From: an uncultured Christensenellaceae bacterium
GTDB taxonomy: Bacteria; Bacillota; Clostridia; Christensenellales; Borkfalkiaceae
Reading direction: 5' to 3'
NCBI GenBank assembly: GCA_910587625.1
Contig: CAJUMW010000006.1
Span: forward strand, 1 to 64,000
DNA length: 64,000 nt
In this document: one piece after another, positions 8,266 to 15,728 of the stretch
How positions within the stretch are numbered: position 1 is the stretch's first letter
Layout of the letters: every line of letters starts with the position of its first letter
Translations under genes and position numbers: made by a program
Notes under the pieces: model-generated
What the model was told of the DNA's origin: nothing
Seen by the model: only the letters and a program-made list of their open reading frames with translations
The model's database searches: none

Positions 8266-10407
8266 TTAAACAGTAGGTAAGCTTAACGAGCCTGACTCGA
8301 TAAGGTATACTATGTTAATGGGTTCGCTGTCTGCAGGAGCCGAACCGCTTTGCATTTGCAGACCTATAGCCTTACTTACAAACCCGAGGTTATTAGCCAA
8401 AACGTCCTGCGTTGCGTTTTCCCAAGTTACACTTATATCTCCGCAACTGCCGCACATTAAGGTAAGCGAAGCTTTCGACATATCGATGCCCATATATCCG
8501 AATACGCCGCCGACATAGAATGTTTTGCCGCTAAGCTGGTTGGTGTCCGTGACTGCGACGTCAATGTTGCCGTAGTTCATACAGTTTGTAACAACGCCGG
8601 CAGCATTATTGAGCTGAATGTAGCCTGCAATTCCGCCGAGATAAACCAAATCGGAATCTTCCCTCATAGTGTTTACCGTAGCTGCGTCTGCCGTTATATT
8701 GCCGAAGTTCGAGCAATCTTTGAATATAAAGAAGTTAGTGTTTGTGATAGCCGTACCGCTTCTGTAAGCAATTATACCGCCGGCATAAGCATTACTCTTT
8801 ATATTTCCGTAATTCTCGCAGTTTTTGAACGTAACCGCACCGCCTGTGGGAGACGTGCCCTCACCTCTGTAAGCGACTATACCGCCGGCATAGAAGCCCC
8901 AGATGTCACCTTTGTTTGTGCAGTCTATAACGTTGAGTAAATCAAAGTAAGCAGGATGTCCTATAATTCCGCCCTTCTCTCCGTAGCCCGTGGTGCCGAG
9001 GTCTGCATAGTTTATACAGTCGGATATATTCAAGGGAAGGTAAGGTCCCTGCATACCCGATGCGTCCGAACCGCCGTAAGCTCTGCCCACAAGTCCGCCG
9101 ACGCAGTTGCTGTGTCCTATTATATCGTTGCCGTTTTCGGAACCCACTCTGCAATTAGTGAGAGTAAGCGAGCCGTGAGCATAGCCGACGATTGCGCCTA
9201 CGCTGCCGCCCTCGATATATTCTTCGTCGGGAGCGCCCTCGACGTGCTTGCGACCCAAGCTGATATTTACGTTTTCGATGTTGAGATTTTTAATCGTAGC
9301 GTTTTCAACCGTAGAGAAAAGACCGTACGAAAAGTCGTGTATCTTCTCTTCGCGAGATTCGCTGTTATCAATCAAAAGGGGAATGTTTGCCGTTACGTCA
9401 CCGTTTTTATAGGGAATATAATAGCCGTTGTGCGTTTCCGTGTCCGTTGCGGAAATATATACCTCATAATCTCCGTAGTGAATAGCGTCGTAGAACTTTG
9501 CACTGTTGAGATTATATATAGTGTGTCCCTCTCCGTCAAACGTGCCCTTAAAAGCTACGCCGGGCGCATTCGAACGCGCACCGAGCCCAATGGGAACCCA
9601 CATTTGGTTGTTGAGGTCGATATCGCATTTTAACGAAATAGTCCAACCGTCATAACCCTCGGTTGCGACAACCGAACGATATGCAAACCACGCAAACGCG
9701 TCGACGTTATGCAACTCGATAGTTTTCGCGCTCTCGTTTACAACATAAGAAACGGGTCTGTTGGCAATAATTTCATCTTCGGTAAGATAGGGTGCCTGCC
9801 AACCGGGGATTTTACCGTCCCAAGTACCTATACCGCTGTCGTTGCCGATATTGCAGATAAATACCCAAACTCCCTTTTCCATATGATAGAGGTTATATGT
9901 AAGAGTATTGATAAAGAAATCTCCGTCCTTTCCTTCGGTTGAAGAGGGCGTGTCCACACCCAAAAGCCAGGTCGCCGCATCGGAAGCTTCACCCTTGGCT
10001 TTTACGCCGGTATCTTCGTTGCCTATCCACCAATTGCCGTTCTCTCCTATGTACGGAGTTTTGCCGTCCTGACCGTCCTGTCCGTTTTGACCGGCAGCTT
10101 TTACGCCGGTGTCAACGGTACCTATCCACCAATTGCCGTTCTCTCCGATATGGGGGCTGATACCTGCGCTTTCTCCGCGAGCCGGAACGCCTGTATCGGT
10201 TGTACCTATCCACCAATTACCGTTCTCTCCAACGTGAGGAGTAACGCCGTTTTCTCCCTTTTCGCCCTGGATACCCTGCTCGCCCTGAGGGCCGCGTTCT
10301 CCTTGGGGTCCCTGCTCGCCGCCGAAGCAAGCCGAGAGCGAAATAACGCCGACGCACATCGTAGTTGCAATAATAAATGAAATTAAGCGTTTGATATTTT
10401 TAGACAT
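8266..10407 (-). CDS. Surface lipoprotein with collagen-like start, ENGNWWIG repeats and GLUG-type repeats
   Basis: 713-aa predicted lipoprotein: charged N-terminus, hydrophobic segment and lipobox LSAC with Cys27. Residues about 30-55 form a short collagen-like Gly-X-Y run rich in GPQGE and GEKGE. Three near-identical units follow, built on P-x-(V/I)-GENGNWWIG and DTGV (about residues 56-140). The remainder contains many GGI(V/I)G(Y/H) units followed by C-x-N-x-G, typical of GLUG-like beta-solenoid surface proteins. The likely role is in cell-surface interaction; no catalytic motif is visible. Monocistronic, with promoter, AAGGAG site and terminator. Confidence 0.85.
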   Translation of the reverse strand: MSKNIKRLISFIIATTMCVGVISLSACFGGEQGPQGERGPQGEQGIQGEKGENGVTPHVGENGNWWIGTTDTGVPARGESAGISPHIGENGNWWIGTVDTGVKAAGQNGQDGQDGKTPYIGENGNWWIGNEDTGVKAKGEASDAATWLLGVDTPSSTEGKDGDFFINTLTYNLYHMEKGVWVFICNIGNDSGIGTWDGKIPGWQAPYLTEDEIIANRPVSYVVNESAKTIELHNVDAFAWFAYRSVVATEGYDGWTISLKCDIDLNNQMWVPIGLGARSNAPGVAFKGTFDGEGHTIYNLNSAKFYDAIHYGDYEVYISATDTETHNGYYIPYKNGDVTANIPLLIDNSESREEKIHDFSYGLFSTVENATIKNLNIENVNISLGRKHVEGAPDEEYIEGGSVGAIVGYAHGSLTLTNCRVGSENGNDIIGHSNCVGGLVGRAYGGSDASGMQGPYLPLNISDCINYADLGTTGYGEKGGIIGHPAYFDLLNVIDCTNKGDIWGFYAGGIVAYRGEGTSPTGGAVTFKNCENYGNIKSNAYAGGIIAYRSGTAITNTNFFIFKDCSNFGNITADAATVNTMREDSDLVYLGGIAGYIQLNNAAGVVTNCMNYGNIDVAVTDTNQLSGKTFYVGGVFGYMGIDMSKASLTLMCGSCGDISVTWENATQDVLANNLGFVSKAIGLQMQSGSAPADSEPINIVYLIESGSLSLPTV
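10000..10250 (-). repeat. Three tandem-like coding repeats (ENGNWWIG units)
   Basis: The bases encoding GENGNWWIG occur three times (near 10025, 10120 and 10210) with almost unchanged DNA, each followed by a DTGV codon block. They lie in the N-terminal part of the lipoprotein gene and could expand or contract by recombination. Confidence 0.8.
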
Positions 10408-10443
10408 AGAGTTTCTCCTTGAAATCTCGATTTAATCACTTGA

Positions 10444-10472
10444 ATTATATAACAAAAGATATTTATCGTCAA
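10444..10472 (-). promoter_or_regulatory. SigA-type promoter of the 713-aa lipoprotein gene
   Basis: Minus strand: -35 TTGACG, 17-bp spacer, -10 TATAAT, about 36 nt before the start codon and upstream of the AAGGAG site. Confidence 0.75.
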
Positions 10473-10516
10473 GTATTTTTAATAAATTTGCTTATTTAGG
10501 CAGTTTCAAGCCTATT

Positions 10517-10816
10517 TTAGCTTTCTATTTCCTCTTCACCGTCGGTTTCCTGTTGATAAAACTCGAAAACTTCTTCCAAAAGCGCGTCGTCCTCGATAGG
10601 TTCGAGCACCTGTTCATCTTCGTTCAGACGGAAAATTACTACCTCGTCCTCGGCAATTTCCTCGCTGGGCTCCGCCGCAAGAAGCAGCGCGTATTTTTCC
10701 CCTTTATACTCGATTACGTCAAGAATTTTAAATTTTATAACTTTGCCGTCGTCGTCGATAAGCTCGATAACCTCCTCGTCAAGCTCAAACTCTTCAATAT
10801 CCTTTTCTTCGCTCAT
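10517..10816 (-). CDS. DUF1292 family protein (YrzB-like)
   Basis: 99-aa, very acidic protein with the DUF1292 pattern: a short beta-rich core (VIELIDDDGKVIKF, then EYKGEKYALLL) flanked by Asp/Glu-rich ends. Function is unknown. The start was set at the ATG at 10816, preceded by AAGGAG, because the upstream in-frame codons overlap ruvX. It begins one base after the ruvX stop, and the ruvX-DUF1292 pair is widely conserved in Firmicutes (yrrK-yrzB in Bacillus). The alaS gene that often precedes them is absent. Confidence 0.85.
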   Translation of the reverse strand: MSEEKDIEEFELDEEVIELIDDDGKVIKFKILDVIEYKGEKYALLLAAEPSEEIAEDEVVIFRLNEDEQVLEPIEDDALLEEVFEFYQQETDGEEEIES

Positions 10817-10817
10817 T

Positions 10818-11243
10818 TTAAACTCCTTTTTTATTGATTTTAGCAAGATACCCGTCCAAAATATTGGCAGCGGCAAGTGCGTCAACATAATTTTTCCGCT
10901 TTTCCCTGCGCATACCCTCGCTTATTAGCGTTTCGTGCGCCATTTTTGTCGTAAACCGCTCGTCCTCTAAAATTACGGGAATCGAAGTTTCGGCTTCGAG
11001 CGCCTGAATAAAACGTGCGGTTTTTTCCGTTTGAACACTTTGCGAACCGTCGAAATTTACGGGCATACCGCAGACTATTGCGGTTGCGCCCTTGCTTTTA
11101 GCCAACTGTGCCAATGCCGAAACGTCGGTTTTAAAGTTTTTGCGGAAATACGTTTCGGACGGAAGCGCGTAGGTATTGAACGGGTCAGAGACGGCTACGC
11201 CTATTCTCTTATCGCCTATATCGAAAGCAACGTATCTTTCCAT
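10818..11243 (-). CDS. ruvX: Putative pre-16S rRNA nuclease / Holliday junction resolvase-like (YqgF)
   Basis: 141-aa RNase H-fold protein of the YqgF/RuvX family, implicated in 16S rRNA 5'-end maturation and formerly called a Holliday junction resolvase. Visible motifs: AFDIGDKRIGVAVSD at the N-terminus (catalytic Asp), ILEDERFTT with the second acidic residue, and a DALAA C-terminal acidic segment. The start was placed at the ATG at 11243; upstream in-frame codons lie inside the promoter. There is no Shine-Dalgarno, and the -10 box ends six bases before this ATG, so the mRNA is probably leaderless. Confidence 0.9.
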   Translation of the reverse strand: MERYVAFDIGDKRIGVAVSDPFNTYALPSETYFRKNFKTDVSALAQLAKSKGATAIVCGMPVNFDGSQSVQTEKTARFIQALEAETSIPVILEDERFTTKMAHETLISEGMRREKRKNYVDALAAANILDGYLAKINKKGV

Positions 11244-11249
11244 AGGGGT

Positions 11250-11278
11250 ATTATAGCAGAGGAAACTTAAATTTACAA
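11250..11278 (-). promoter_or_regulatory. Promoter placing ruvX on a leaderless mRNA
   Basis: Minus strand: -35 TTGTAA, 17-bp spacer, -10 TATAAT, then six bases and the ruvX ATG. A normal start 7 nt after the -10 would fall on the A of the ATG. Confidence 0.7.
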
Positions 11279-11379
11279 GCATATTTCGATAAATGCTTTA
11301 AATTCCATAATTTAACTATTATACCCGCCGCATTTTTACCCATACTTGTAGTAAGGGAATGCCCCGAAAGGAGAAAAAA

Positions 11380-11589
11380 GTGGAAAAGTTTATTTTCGGA
11401 CTTGCCGTTGGTATGGCAGGCGGAGCTTTGCTTGTTGCCAACAACTGCAAACTTTTGAATCTTGTCAAGAAAAACCAGGAGGACATTATGGAAAAAGCCG
11501 AGTGTTATATTGACAAGAAGTTAGAAGAACTTGAAAGCAAGGGCGGAGAAAAGGAAAAGAAACCTTCAAAACCCCAACAATCCAACTAA
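11380..11589 (+). CDS. Small membrane-anchored hypothetical protein
   Basis: 69-aa protein with an N-terminal hydrophobic segment (FIFGLAVGMAGGALLVA) followed by a lysine/glutamate-rich, probably coiled tail. A GTG start at 11380 was chosen because AAAGGAG ends six bases upstream; the in-frame ATG at 11359 lies upstream of that ribosome site. No family recognised; the architecture resembles small YtxH-like anchored proteins. Divergent from ruvX. Confidence 0.6.
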   Translation: MEKFIFGLAVGMAGGALLVANNCKLLNLVKKNQEDIMEKAECYIDKKLEELESKGGEKEKKPSKPQQSN

Positions 11590-11590
11590 A

Positions 11591-11626
11591 AAATATTGCC
11601 GCGGACTCTTGTCCGCGGCAATATTT
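11591..11626. terminator. Bidirectional terminator with 16-bp stem
   Basis: Perfect stem AAATATTGCCGCGGAC with its complement around loop TCTT, and A/T runs on both sides. Shared by the 69-aa gene and the convergent gene ending at 11627. Confidence 0.9.
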
Positions 11627-12223
11627 TTAACTGTTGCGTATCTGCAACCGCAAAAGCGCATTTTCGTCGGTCAAACGCTTTATAAGCGTCGAAAGGCGCT
11701 TGTTTTCTTCCTTTAACGATGCGGCAAGTTTGTCATACAGGCTGTTTATTTCGTCCTCGATACGTTTTCTTGCGCCGTCCTCTCCTGCCCCTAAACCGCA
11801 TTCACGCATAAGCCTTTGGATACGCTCGGGCTGCTTTACAACCACGTTGCGGTACTTGTTTTGATATCTTAGCATAAGTTTGTCGTCCCCGCCCGAAAGA
11901 TTGAGCACGGCGCGGCGCACGGATATTCCCCTGCTCTTCTGCGTCAAAATTTCTTTTAAAATTCTGTCTGTTTCTTCCTCGGAGAATGGCAGTATTTTTT
12001 CGGCTTTCAAATTTTTGCCCGAAAGCATCTTTTTAACCCTTTCGTCCCCCGTAAGCCTTAAAAGCGAGTAATAGTAATTTCTTACGCTCCCCTTTGCCCT
12101 GCCCGTCTTTTGCGCATAGCTCAAAAACAAGCCGGAAAGAGTTTTGCCTTTCTTTTTGCCCTCGCTTATATATTCCACCAAACGCTTGGCTTCTTCCTCG
12201 GTGTAGCCGTTGATTTTTGTCAT
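11627..12223 (-). CDS. Tandem SANT/Myb-like DNA-binding candidate with C-terminal coiled coil
   Basis: 198-aa protein, not assigned to a named family. Two similar blocks of about 55 residues each begin with (Y/F)-(T/S)-EEE and continue with R-(L/I)-(V/L), G-(K/I)-(T/S), like divergent Myb/SANT helix repeats (residues about 5-60 and 80-135). A leucine-rich coiled coil follows (about 155-195). The start was set at the ATG at 12223, nine bases after AAGGAG; a GTG six bases upstream is too close to it. A regulator or chromosome-binding role is inference. Divergent from the gene at 12326. Confidence 0.7.
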   Translation of the reverse strand: MTKINGYTEEEAKRLVEYISEGKKKGKTLSGLFLSYAQKTGRAKGSVRNYYYSLLRLTGDERVKKMLSGKNLKAEKILPFSEEETDRILKEILTQKSRGISVRRAVLNLSGGDDKLMLRYQNKYRNVVVKQPERIQRLMRECGLGAGEDGARKRIEDEINSLYDKLAASLKEENKRLSTLIKRLTDENALLRLQIRNS

Positions 12224-12325
12224 CGACACAATCTCCTTGATAAAAATTTTTTGTTACAGACAGAATATTGACATAATTTTCGTAACGTATTCATTAAATA
12301 ATAAAAAACGTTGTCGAGGAAAATT

Positions 12326-13252
12326 ATGAGAATTTACTTTTTATCGTACAAGCCCGCGATATTAAAACTAAACGGACTGTACGTCGGCGGAATAGACTCG
12401 TTCGAGCGCCGCGTGGAAATAGACATAAAAGACAGTGTTCTGGCGGAAATTGTACCCGGTGAAAACTTACAGCCCGTAAACTTTTTTATAAACGAAAAAC
12501 TGCTTACCGCGCCTCCCCCGTTTATGGACGTATATCTTATGCCCGACGAAGCGCTCATTTACATACGCGAGTACGGAAATAAGGGGCTTAAACTCGACGT
12601 GATTTTTCAAACGCGCTTTTGCGGAAATTTGATTACGCTGTTCTCGCAGGGCGGAGTGTACCTTTCGGTAGAAGGAGAAAAGTACGAGCTGTTCACATTG
12701 CCCGCGCGATTTGCAAACGCGAGGTTTGAGGAAAAAGTTTTAAGTAATATGCCCGTGCTTGCAATCTACGGCGGCAATATGCTATTTTTGATTTCGGACA
12801 GGGGAGAGCGGATTTTTATGAACGAAATAGAGTCCGCCGAGTTTGACGAGCTTTTGAAAATACGCGCGGCGTTTGAAACCTGCACAGCCGCCAAAGCCGA
12901 ATGCGAATACGCATACGACGGGCAAAAGCTTACGCTTATTTCAAGCAAGACGACGGAAACGCGAGCGCCGGAAAAAAATATTTTGCACTTTGCTTTTTTC
13001 GAAAGCGTGCTTACCTGCGGCGACTATAAAAAATATCTTTCGGAAGAATTGCAAGACCGCGCGCCCGTTTTAAAGGAATATTTGGGAGATTTTGTTTCGG
13101 TTACTGTTCCGACCGAAAAATTCTATGCGGAACACGCCGAAAGCCGCGCCGCAGGATTGGTTTATCCAAAGGCGGCAAATCTTTTCGAGGTAAAGTATTT
13201 TGCCGTTGAAATTACCCACGACAAAATAACCAACGTTTTTCCCGTAAACTGA
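12326..13252 (+). CDS. Hypothetical protein, 308 aa
   Basis: Soluble 308-aa protein with no signal peptide, membrane segment or motif I can name. The N-terminal half is beta-rich with a repeated kind of short strand and hydrophobic turn; the C-terminal half is helical with a final strand pair. The ATG at 12326 follows CGAGGA at a good distance; an upstream in-frame TTG has no such support. Monocistronic, between a divergent putative regulator and a bidirectional terminator. Function unknown. Confidence 0.75.
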   Translation: MRIYFLSYKPAILKLNGLYVGGIDSFERRVEIDIKDSVLAEIVPGENLQPVNFFINEKLLTAPPPFMDVYLMPDEALIYIREYGNKGLKLDVIFQTRFCGNLITLFSQGGVYLSVEGEKYELFTLPARFANARFEEKVLSNMPVLAIYGGNMLFLISDRGERIFMNEIESAEFDELLKIRAAFETCTAAKAECEYAYDGQKLTLISSKTTETRAPEKNILHFAFFESVLTCGDYKKYLSEELQDRAPVLKEYLGDFVSVTVPTEKFYAEHAESRAAGLVYPKAANLFEVKYFAVEITHDKITNVFPVN

Positions 13253-13255
13253 AAA

Positions 13256-13282
13256 AGCACCGACGCGGTACGCGTCGGTGCT
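13256..13282. terminator. Bidirectional terminator
   Basis: 12-bp stem AGCACCGACGCG with its complement and a GTA loop, A-run on the left and T-rich on the right. Shared by the convergent genes ending at 13252 and 13296. Confidence 0.85.
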
Positions 13283-13295
13283 TCTATTTATAAAA

Positions 13296-13682
13296 TTATT
13301 TTTTAAGGGTTATTTTAGCGCCGTCCTGCTCGAAAATAACCTTTGAACCGTCAAGAGTTACTTCGAGTTCTTCACCTTCAGCGGTAAAATAATATTTGCC
13401 GTCTTTTTCTTCCCATGTTCCTTCAACGCTTGCTTCGGTTCCCATGTTGATAGAAAGAACAAAAGTGTTGTCGCCTTTGACTTCGAGCTTATATGCGTCT
13501 TCGCTTACCTTAACGCCATTATACTCCTGTCCTGCTTTGATTTCTACGCTGAGTCCGCCCGAAACCATACTCATAGATTCGAACTTGTAAGTGCCTACAA
13601 TACCCGTTGAACAAGCCGTCATGCATACGCACAACATTATTGTCAACAATGCGGTAACAACCGCTGCAACTGCCTTTTTCAT
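13296..13682 (-). CDS. Small lipoprotein, lipocalin-like beta-barrel candidate
   Basis: 128-aa predicted lipoprotein with lipobox MTAC (Cys24). The mature part starts GIVGTYKFES and is built of short strands with a GTWEEKDGKYYFT repeat-like middle, reminiscent of lipocalin-like domains in clostridial lipoproteins. Ligand unknown. It has its own promoter, and an 18-bp perfect palindrome directly after the predicted transcript start suggests repressor control. AAAGGAG precedes the start. Confidence 0.8.
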   Translation of the reverse strand: MKKAVAAVVTALLTIMLCVCMTACSTGIVGTYKFESMSMVSGGLSVEIKAGQEYNGVKVSEDAYKLEVKGDNTFVLSINMGTEASVEGTWEEKDGKYYFTAEGEELEVTLDGSKVIFEQDGAKITLKK

Positions 13683-13704
13683 TTTCTATCTCCTTTTTCT
13701 TTTA

Positions 13705-13722
13705 TGTGTAATATATTACACA
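13705..13722. promoter_or_regulatory. Perfect 18-bp palindrome (operator candidate)
   Basis: TGTGTAATATATTACACA is its own reverse complement. It lies 3-20 nt downstream of the predicted transcript start of the lipoprotein gene and 91 bp from the divergent Xre regulator gene at 13813, which is a plausible but unproven binder. Confidence 0.6.
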
Positions 13723-13731
13723 CTTTATTAA

Positions 13732-13760
13732 AGTATATAAGTAAAAAAGGTAATTGTCAA
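13732..13760 (-). promoter_or_regulatory. SigA-type promoter of the 128-aa lipoprotein gene
   Basis: Minus strand: -35 TTGACA, 17-bp spacer, -10 TATACT. Confidence 0.75.
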
Positions 13761-13812
13761 TTAAAATTGAGTAAAATTTTTCCATAATATCTATAAAAAA
13801 CGGAAAAATATT

Positions 13813-14133
13813 ATGTACAGAATTAAACAGTTACGGGAAGAAATGCATATAAGCCAAAGAACGTTGGCAAAGGAAGTCGGCGTAAGCCCCAAGGCGGTAA
13901 ATTTTTGGGAGAGCGGAAAAGTCGAGCCTTCGGCAAAGTGCATATGCGCGCTTGCCAACGTTTTCGAAGTATCCTGCGACTATCTTTTGGGCAGAGAGGA
14001 CGACCTCGGCAGCGTAAACGTCATGCGCGAGTTGACGGACGCCGAAAAGAGCTGGCTGGCACTTTTTTCAAAACTGGACAAACAAAATAGGAAAGAGGCA
14101 ACCAACTACATAGAGTATCTTTTGAGCAAGTAA
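13813..14133 (+). CDS. Xre-family helix-turn-helix regulator
   Basis: 106-aa transcriptional regulator. An N-terminal HTH_3/Xre domain (residues about 4-58) shows SQRTLAKEVGVSPKAVNFWE as the helix-turn-helix and ends with CDYLLGRED, a very common pattern. The C-terminal ~45 residues form a charged helix likely used for dimerisation. No clear Shine-Dalgarno is visible (GGAAAAA only). Divergent from the 13296 lipoprotein gene whose leader carries an 18-bp palindrome. Confidence 0.85.
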   Translation: MYRIKQLREEMHISQRTLAKEVGVSPKAVNFWESGKVEPSAKCICALANVFEVSCDYLLGREDDLGSVNVMRELTDAEKSWLALFSKLDKQNRKEATNYIEYLLSK

Positions 14134-14169
14134 ATAAACCTGATTGCAATAAAGTAATTGCAGCGAGTG

Positions 14170-14198
14170 TTGACATATTGTAAAAATTGTTGTAAAAT
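14170..14198 (+). promoter_or_regulatory. Consensus promoter giving a leaderless mRNA for the DtxR-like gene
   Basis: -35 TTGACA, 17-bp spacer, -10 TAAAAT; the ATG follows after six bases. No ribosome site could be transcribed ahead of the start codon. Confidence 0.75.
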
Positions 14199-14204
14199 TT
14201 AGTT

Positions 14205-14567
14205 ATGAAACACAACAAGTCGCTTGAAGATTATCTTGAATGTATTTTGCTGCTTTCGCGCGAGTCGGAATTTGTTCATCGCGTGGAAATAGCGCGCAAA
14301 ATCGGCGTTTCGCAGCCGGCTGTGCAAAAGGCAGTTAAAATTTTGCAGACGCTTGGGCACGTCGAGTGCGACGGTTTGCACATATACCTTACAAAAAGCG
14401 GAGAAAAATACGCCGAGGACATATACGAAAGACACTGTATAATAGGCAGGTTTTTGAAAATGCACGGAGTAAATGAAATCGACGCCGACGCCGACGCCTG
14501 CGAACTCGAACACGTCATTTCTCAGTCGACTTTTGAAATGATGAAAAAATACGTCGATAAATATTAA
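14205..14567 (+). CDS. DtxR/MntR-family metal-dependent regulator
   Basis: 120-aa regulator resembling MntR/IdeR. The N-terminal winged helix begins SLEDYLECILLL and has the VSQPAVQKAVKIL recognition helix (about 33-46). The dimerisation part keeps ERHCIIGRFL, and the metal-site region reads CELEHVIS near residues 98-105, in the place of C-x-x-E-H in the family. It likely senses Mn or Fe and represses or activates transport genes elsewhere; no transporter is adjacent. The start codon lies six bases after the -10 box, so the mRNA is predicted to be leaderless. Confidence 0.85.
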   Translation: MKHNKSLEDYLECILLLSRESEFVHRVEIARKIGVSQPAVQKAVKILQTLGHVECDGLHIYLTKSGEKYAEDIYERHCIIGRFLKMHGVNEIDADADACELEHVISQSTFEMMKKYVDKY

Positions 14568-14575
14568 TTTCAAAT

Positions 14576-14626
14576 ATTAATAGAGCGCCCCTCGGCATTA
14601 AAAATGCCGAGGGGCGCTCTATTAAT
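14576..14626. terminator. Bidirectional terminator with 23-bp perfect stem
   Basis: Stem from ATTAATAGAGCG through CTCGGCAT, with TAAAA as loop, between the convergent DtxR-like gene and prfA. Unusually long and perfect for an intrinsic terminator. Confidence 0.85.
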
Positions 14627-14631
14627 CTATT

Positions 14632-15714
14632 TTATTCTTCTCCGGCAAGCTGAGCTTCGCGCTCCGCAACAGCCAAAGCCTCCGTCATACTTTCGATATC
14701 ACCCATGATAAACTCGGTGAGGTTATATTGCGAAAGCCCTATGCGGTGGTCTGTAACTCTGCCCTGGGGGAAATTATAGGTGCGAATGCGTTCGCTTCGA
14801 TCCCCCGTGCCGACAAGCGATTTTCTATGTTCGTCATATGCCGAACGGTTTTGAGAGTTGTAAAAATCGTACAACCGCGAACGAAGTACTTTAAACGCTT
14901 TGTCCTTGTTTTTCAACTGACTGCGCTCGTCCTGACAAGTTACCACAATTCCCGTGGGGAAGTGAGTAATTCTTATTGCCGTTTCGGTCTTGTTTACCTT
15001 TTGTCCTCCCGCGCCCGACGAACGGTAAACGTCCACGCGGATATCCTCTTCCTTTATCTCTACTTCAACGTCCTCCGCCTCGGGAAGAACGGCAACCGTC
15101 GCGGTGGAGGTATGCACGCGCCCCTGCGACTCGGTTTCAGGCACGCGCTGAACGCGGTGAACGCCGCTTTCAAACTTCAACTGTTTGTATGCGTCTTTGC
15201 CGTTGACGTTGAAAACCACCTCTTTAAGTCCGCCGAGTTCGGTTTCGTTTATGTCCACAAGCTCTATTTTAAGCCTGTGCCGCTCGCAGTAGTTGATATA
15301 CATTCTGTAAAGCTCGTAAGCAAACAGCGCCGCTTCCTCTCCGCCGGCTCCGCCGCGGATTTCAACTATGCAGTTTCGGTCGTCGTTTTTGTCCTTGGGC
15401 AATAGAAGTATTTTAAGCTCCTCTTCGAGCGTTTCGAGCTTTGTCTTGCAATCTTCGATTTCTGCGTACAAAAGCTCCTTCATTTCAAGGTCGCATTCGT
15501 CTTTGACGACCTCCTCTGCCTGTTGCTTTTGCCGCTCGACTTCGGCGTATTCCTCATATTTTAAAGCCGTTTCCGAAATTTCGGACTGAGCCTTGGCAAT
15601 TTTAGTCCACTCCGCCGTGTCCGCAATTACCGCGGGGTCGCTCATCTTTTCGGAAAGCTCCCCGTATCTCGCGTATATATCTTTGAGTTTTAAAATCATA
15701 TTAGCCTTAGCCAT
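14632..15714 (-). CDS. prfA: Peptide chain release factor 1
   Basis: Recognises UAA and UAG and triggers peptide release. The 360-aa protein has the catalytic GGQ (residues 236-238, in SGAGGQKVNKTET) and the codon-reading tripeptide PET (192-194), the usual Firmicutes form of the RF1 PxT motif. Length is typical. It lies 14 bp after the DUF1385-PrmC fusion gene, whose methyltransferase half modifies the GGQ glutamine, so the enzyme and its substrate are co-transcribed. Confidence 0.97.
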   Translation of the reverse strand: MAKANMILKLKDIYARYGELSEKMSDPAVIADTAEWTKIAKAQSEISETALKYEEYAEVERQKQQAEEVVKDECDLEMKELLYAEIEDCKTKLETLEEELKILLLPKDKNDDRNCIVEIRGGAGGEEAALFAYELYRMYINYCERHRLKIELVDINETELGGLKEVVFNVNGKDAYKQLKFESGVHRVQRVPETESQGRVHTSTATVAVLPEAEDVEVEIKEEDIRVDVYRSSGAGGQKVNKTETAIRITHFPTGIVVTCQDERSQLKNKDKAFKVLRSRLYDFYNSQNRSAYDEHRKSLVGTGDRSERIRTYNFPQGRVTDHRIGLSQYNLTEFIMGDIESMTEALAVAEREAQLAGEE

Positions 15715-15728
15715 ATATATACCTTTTA

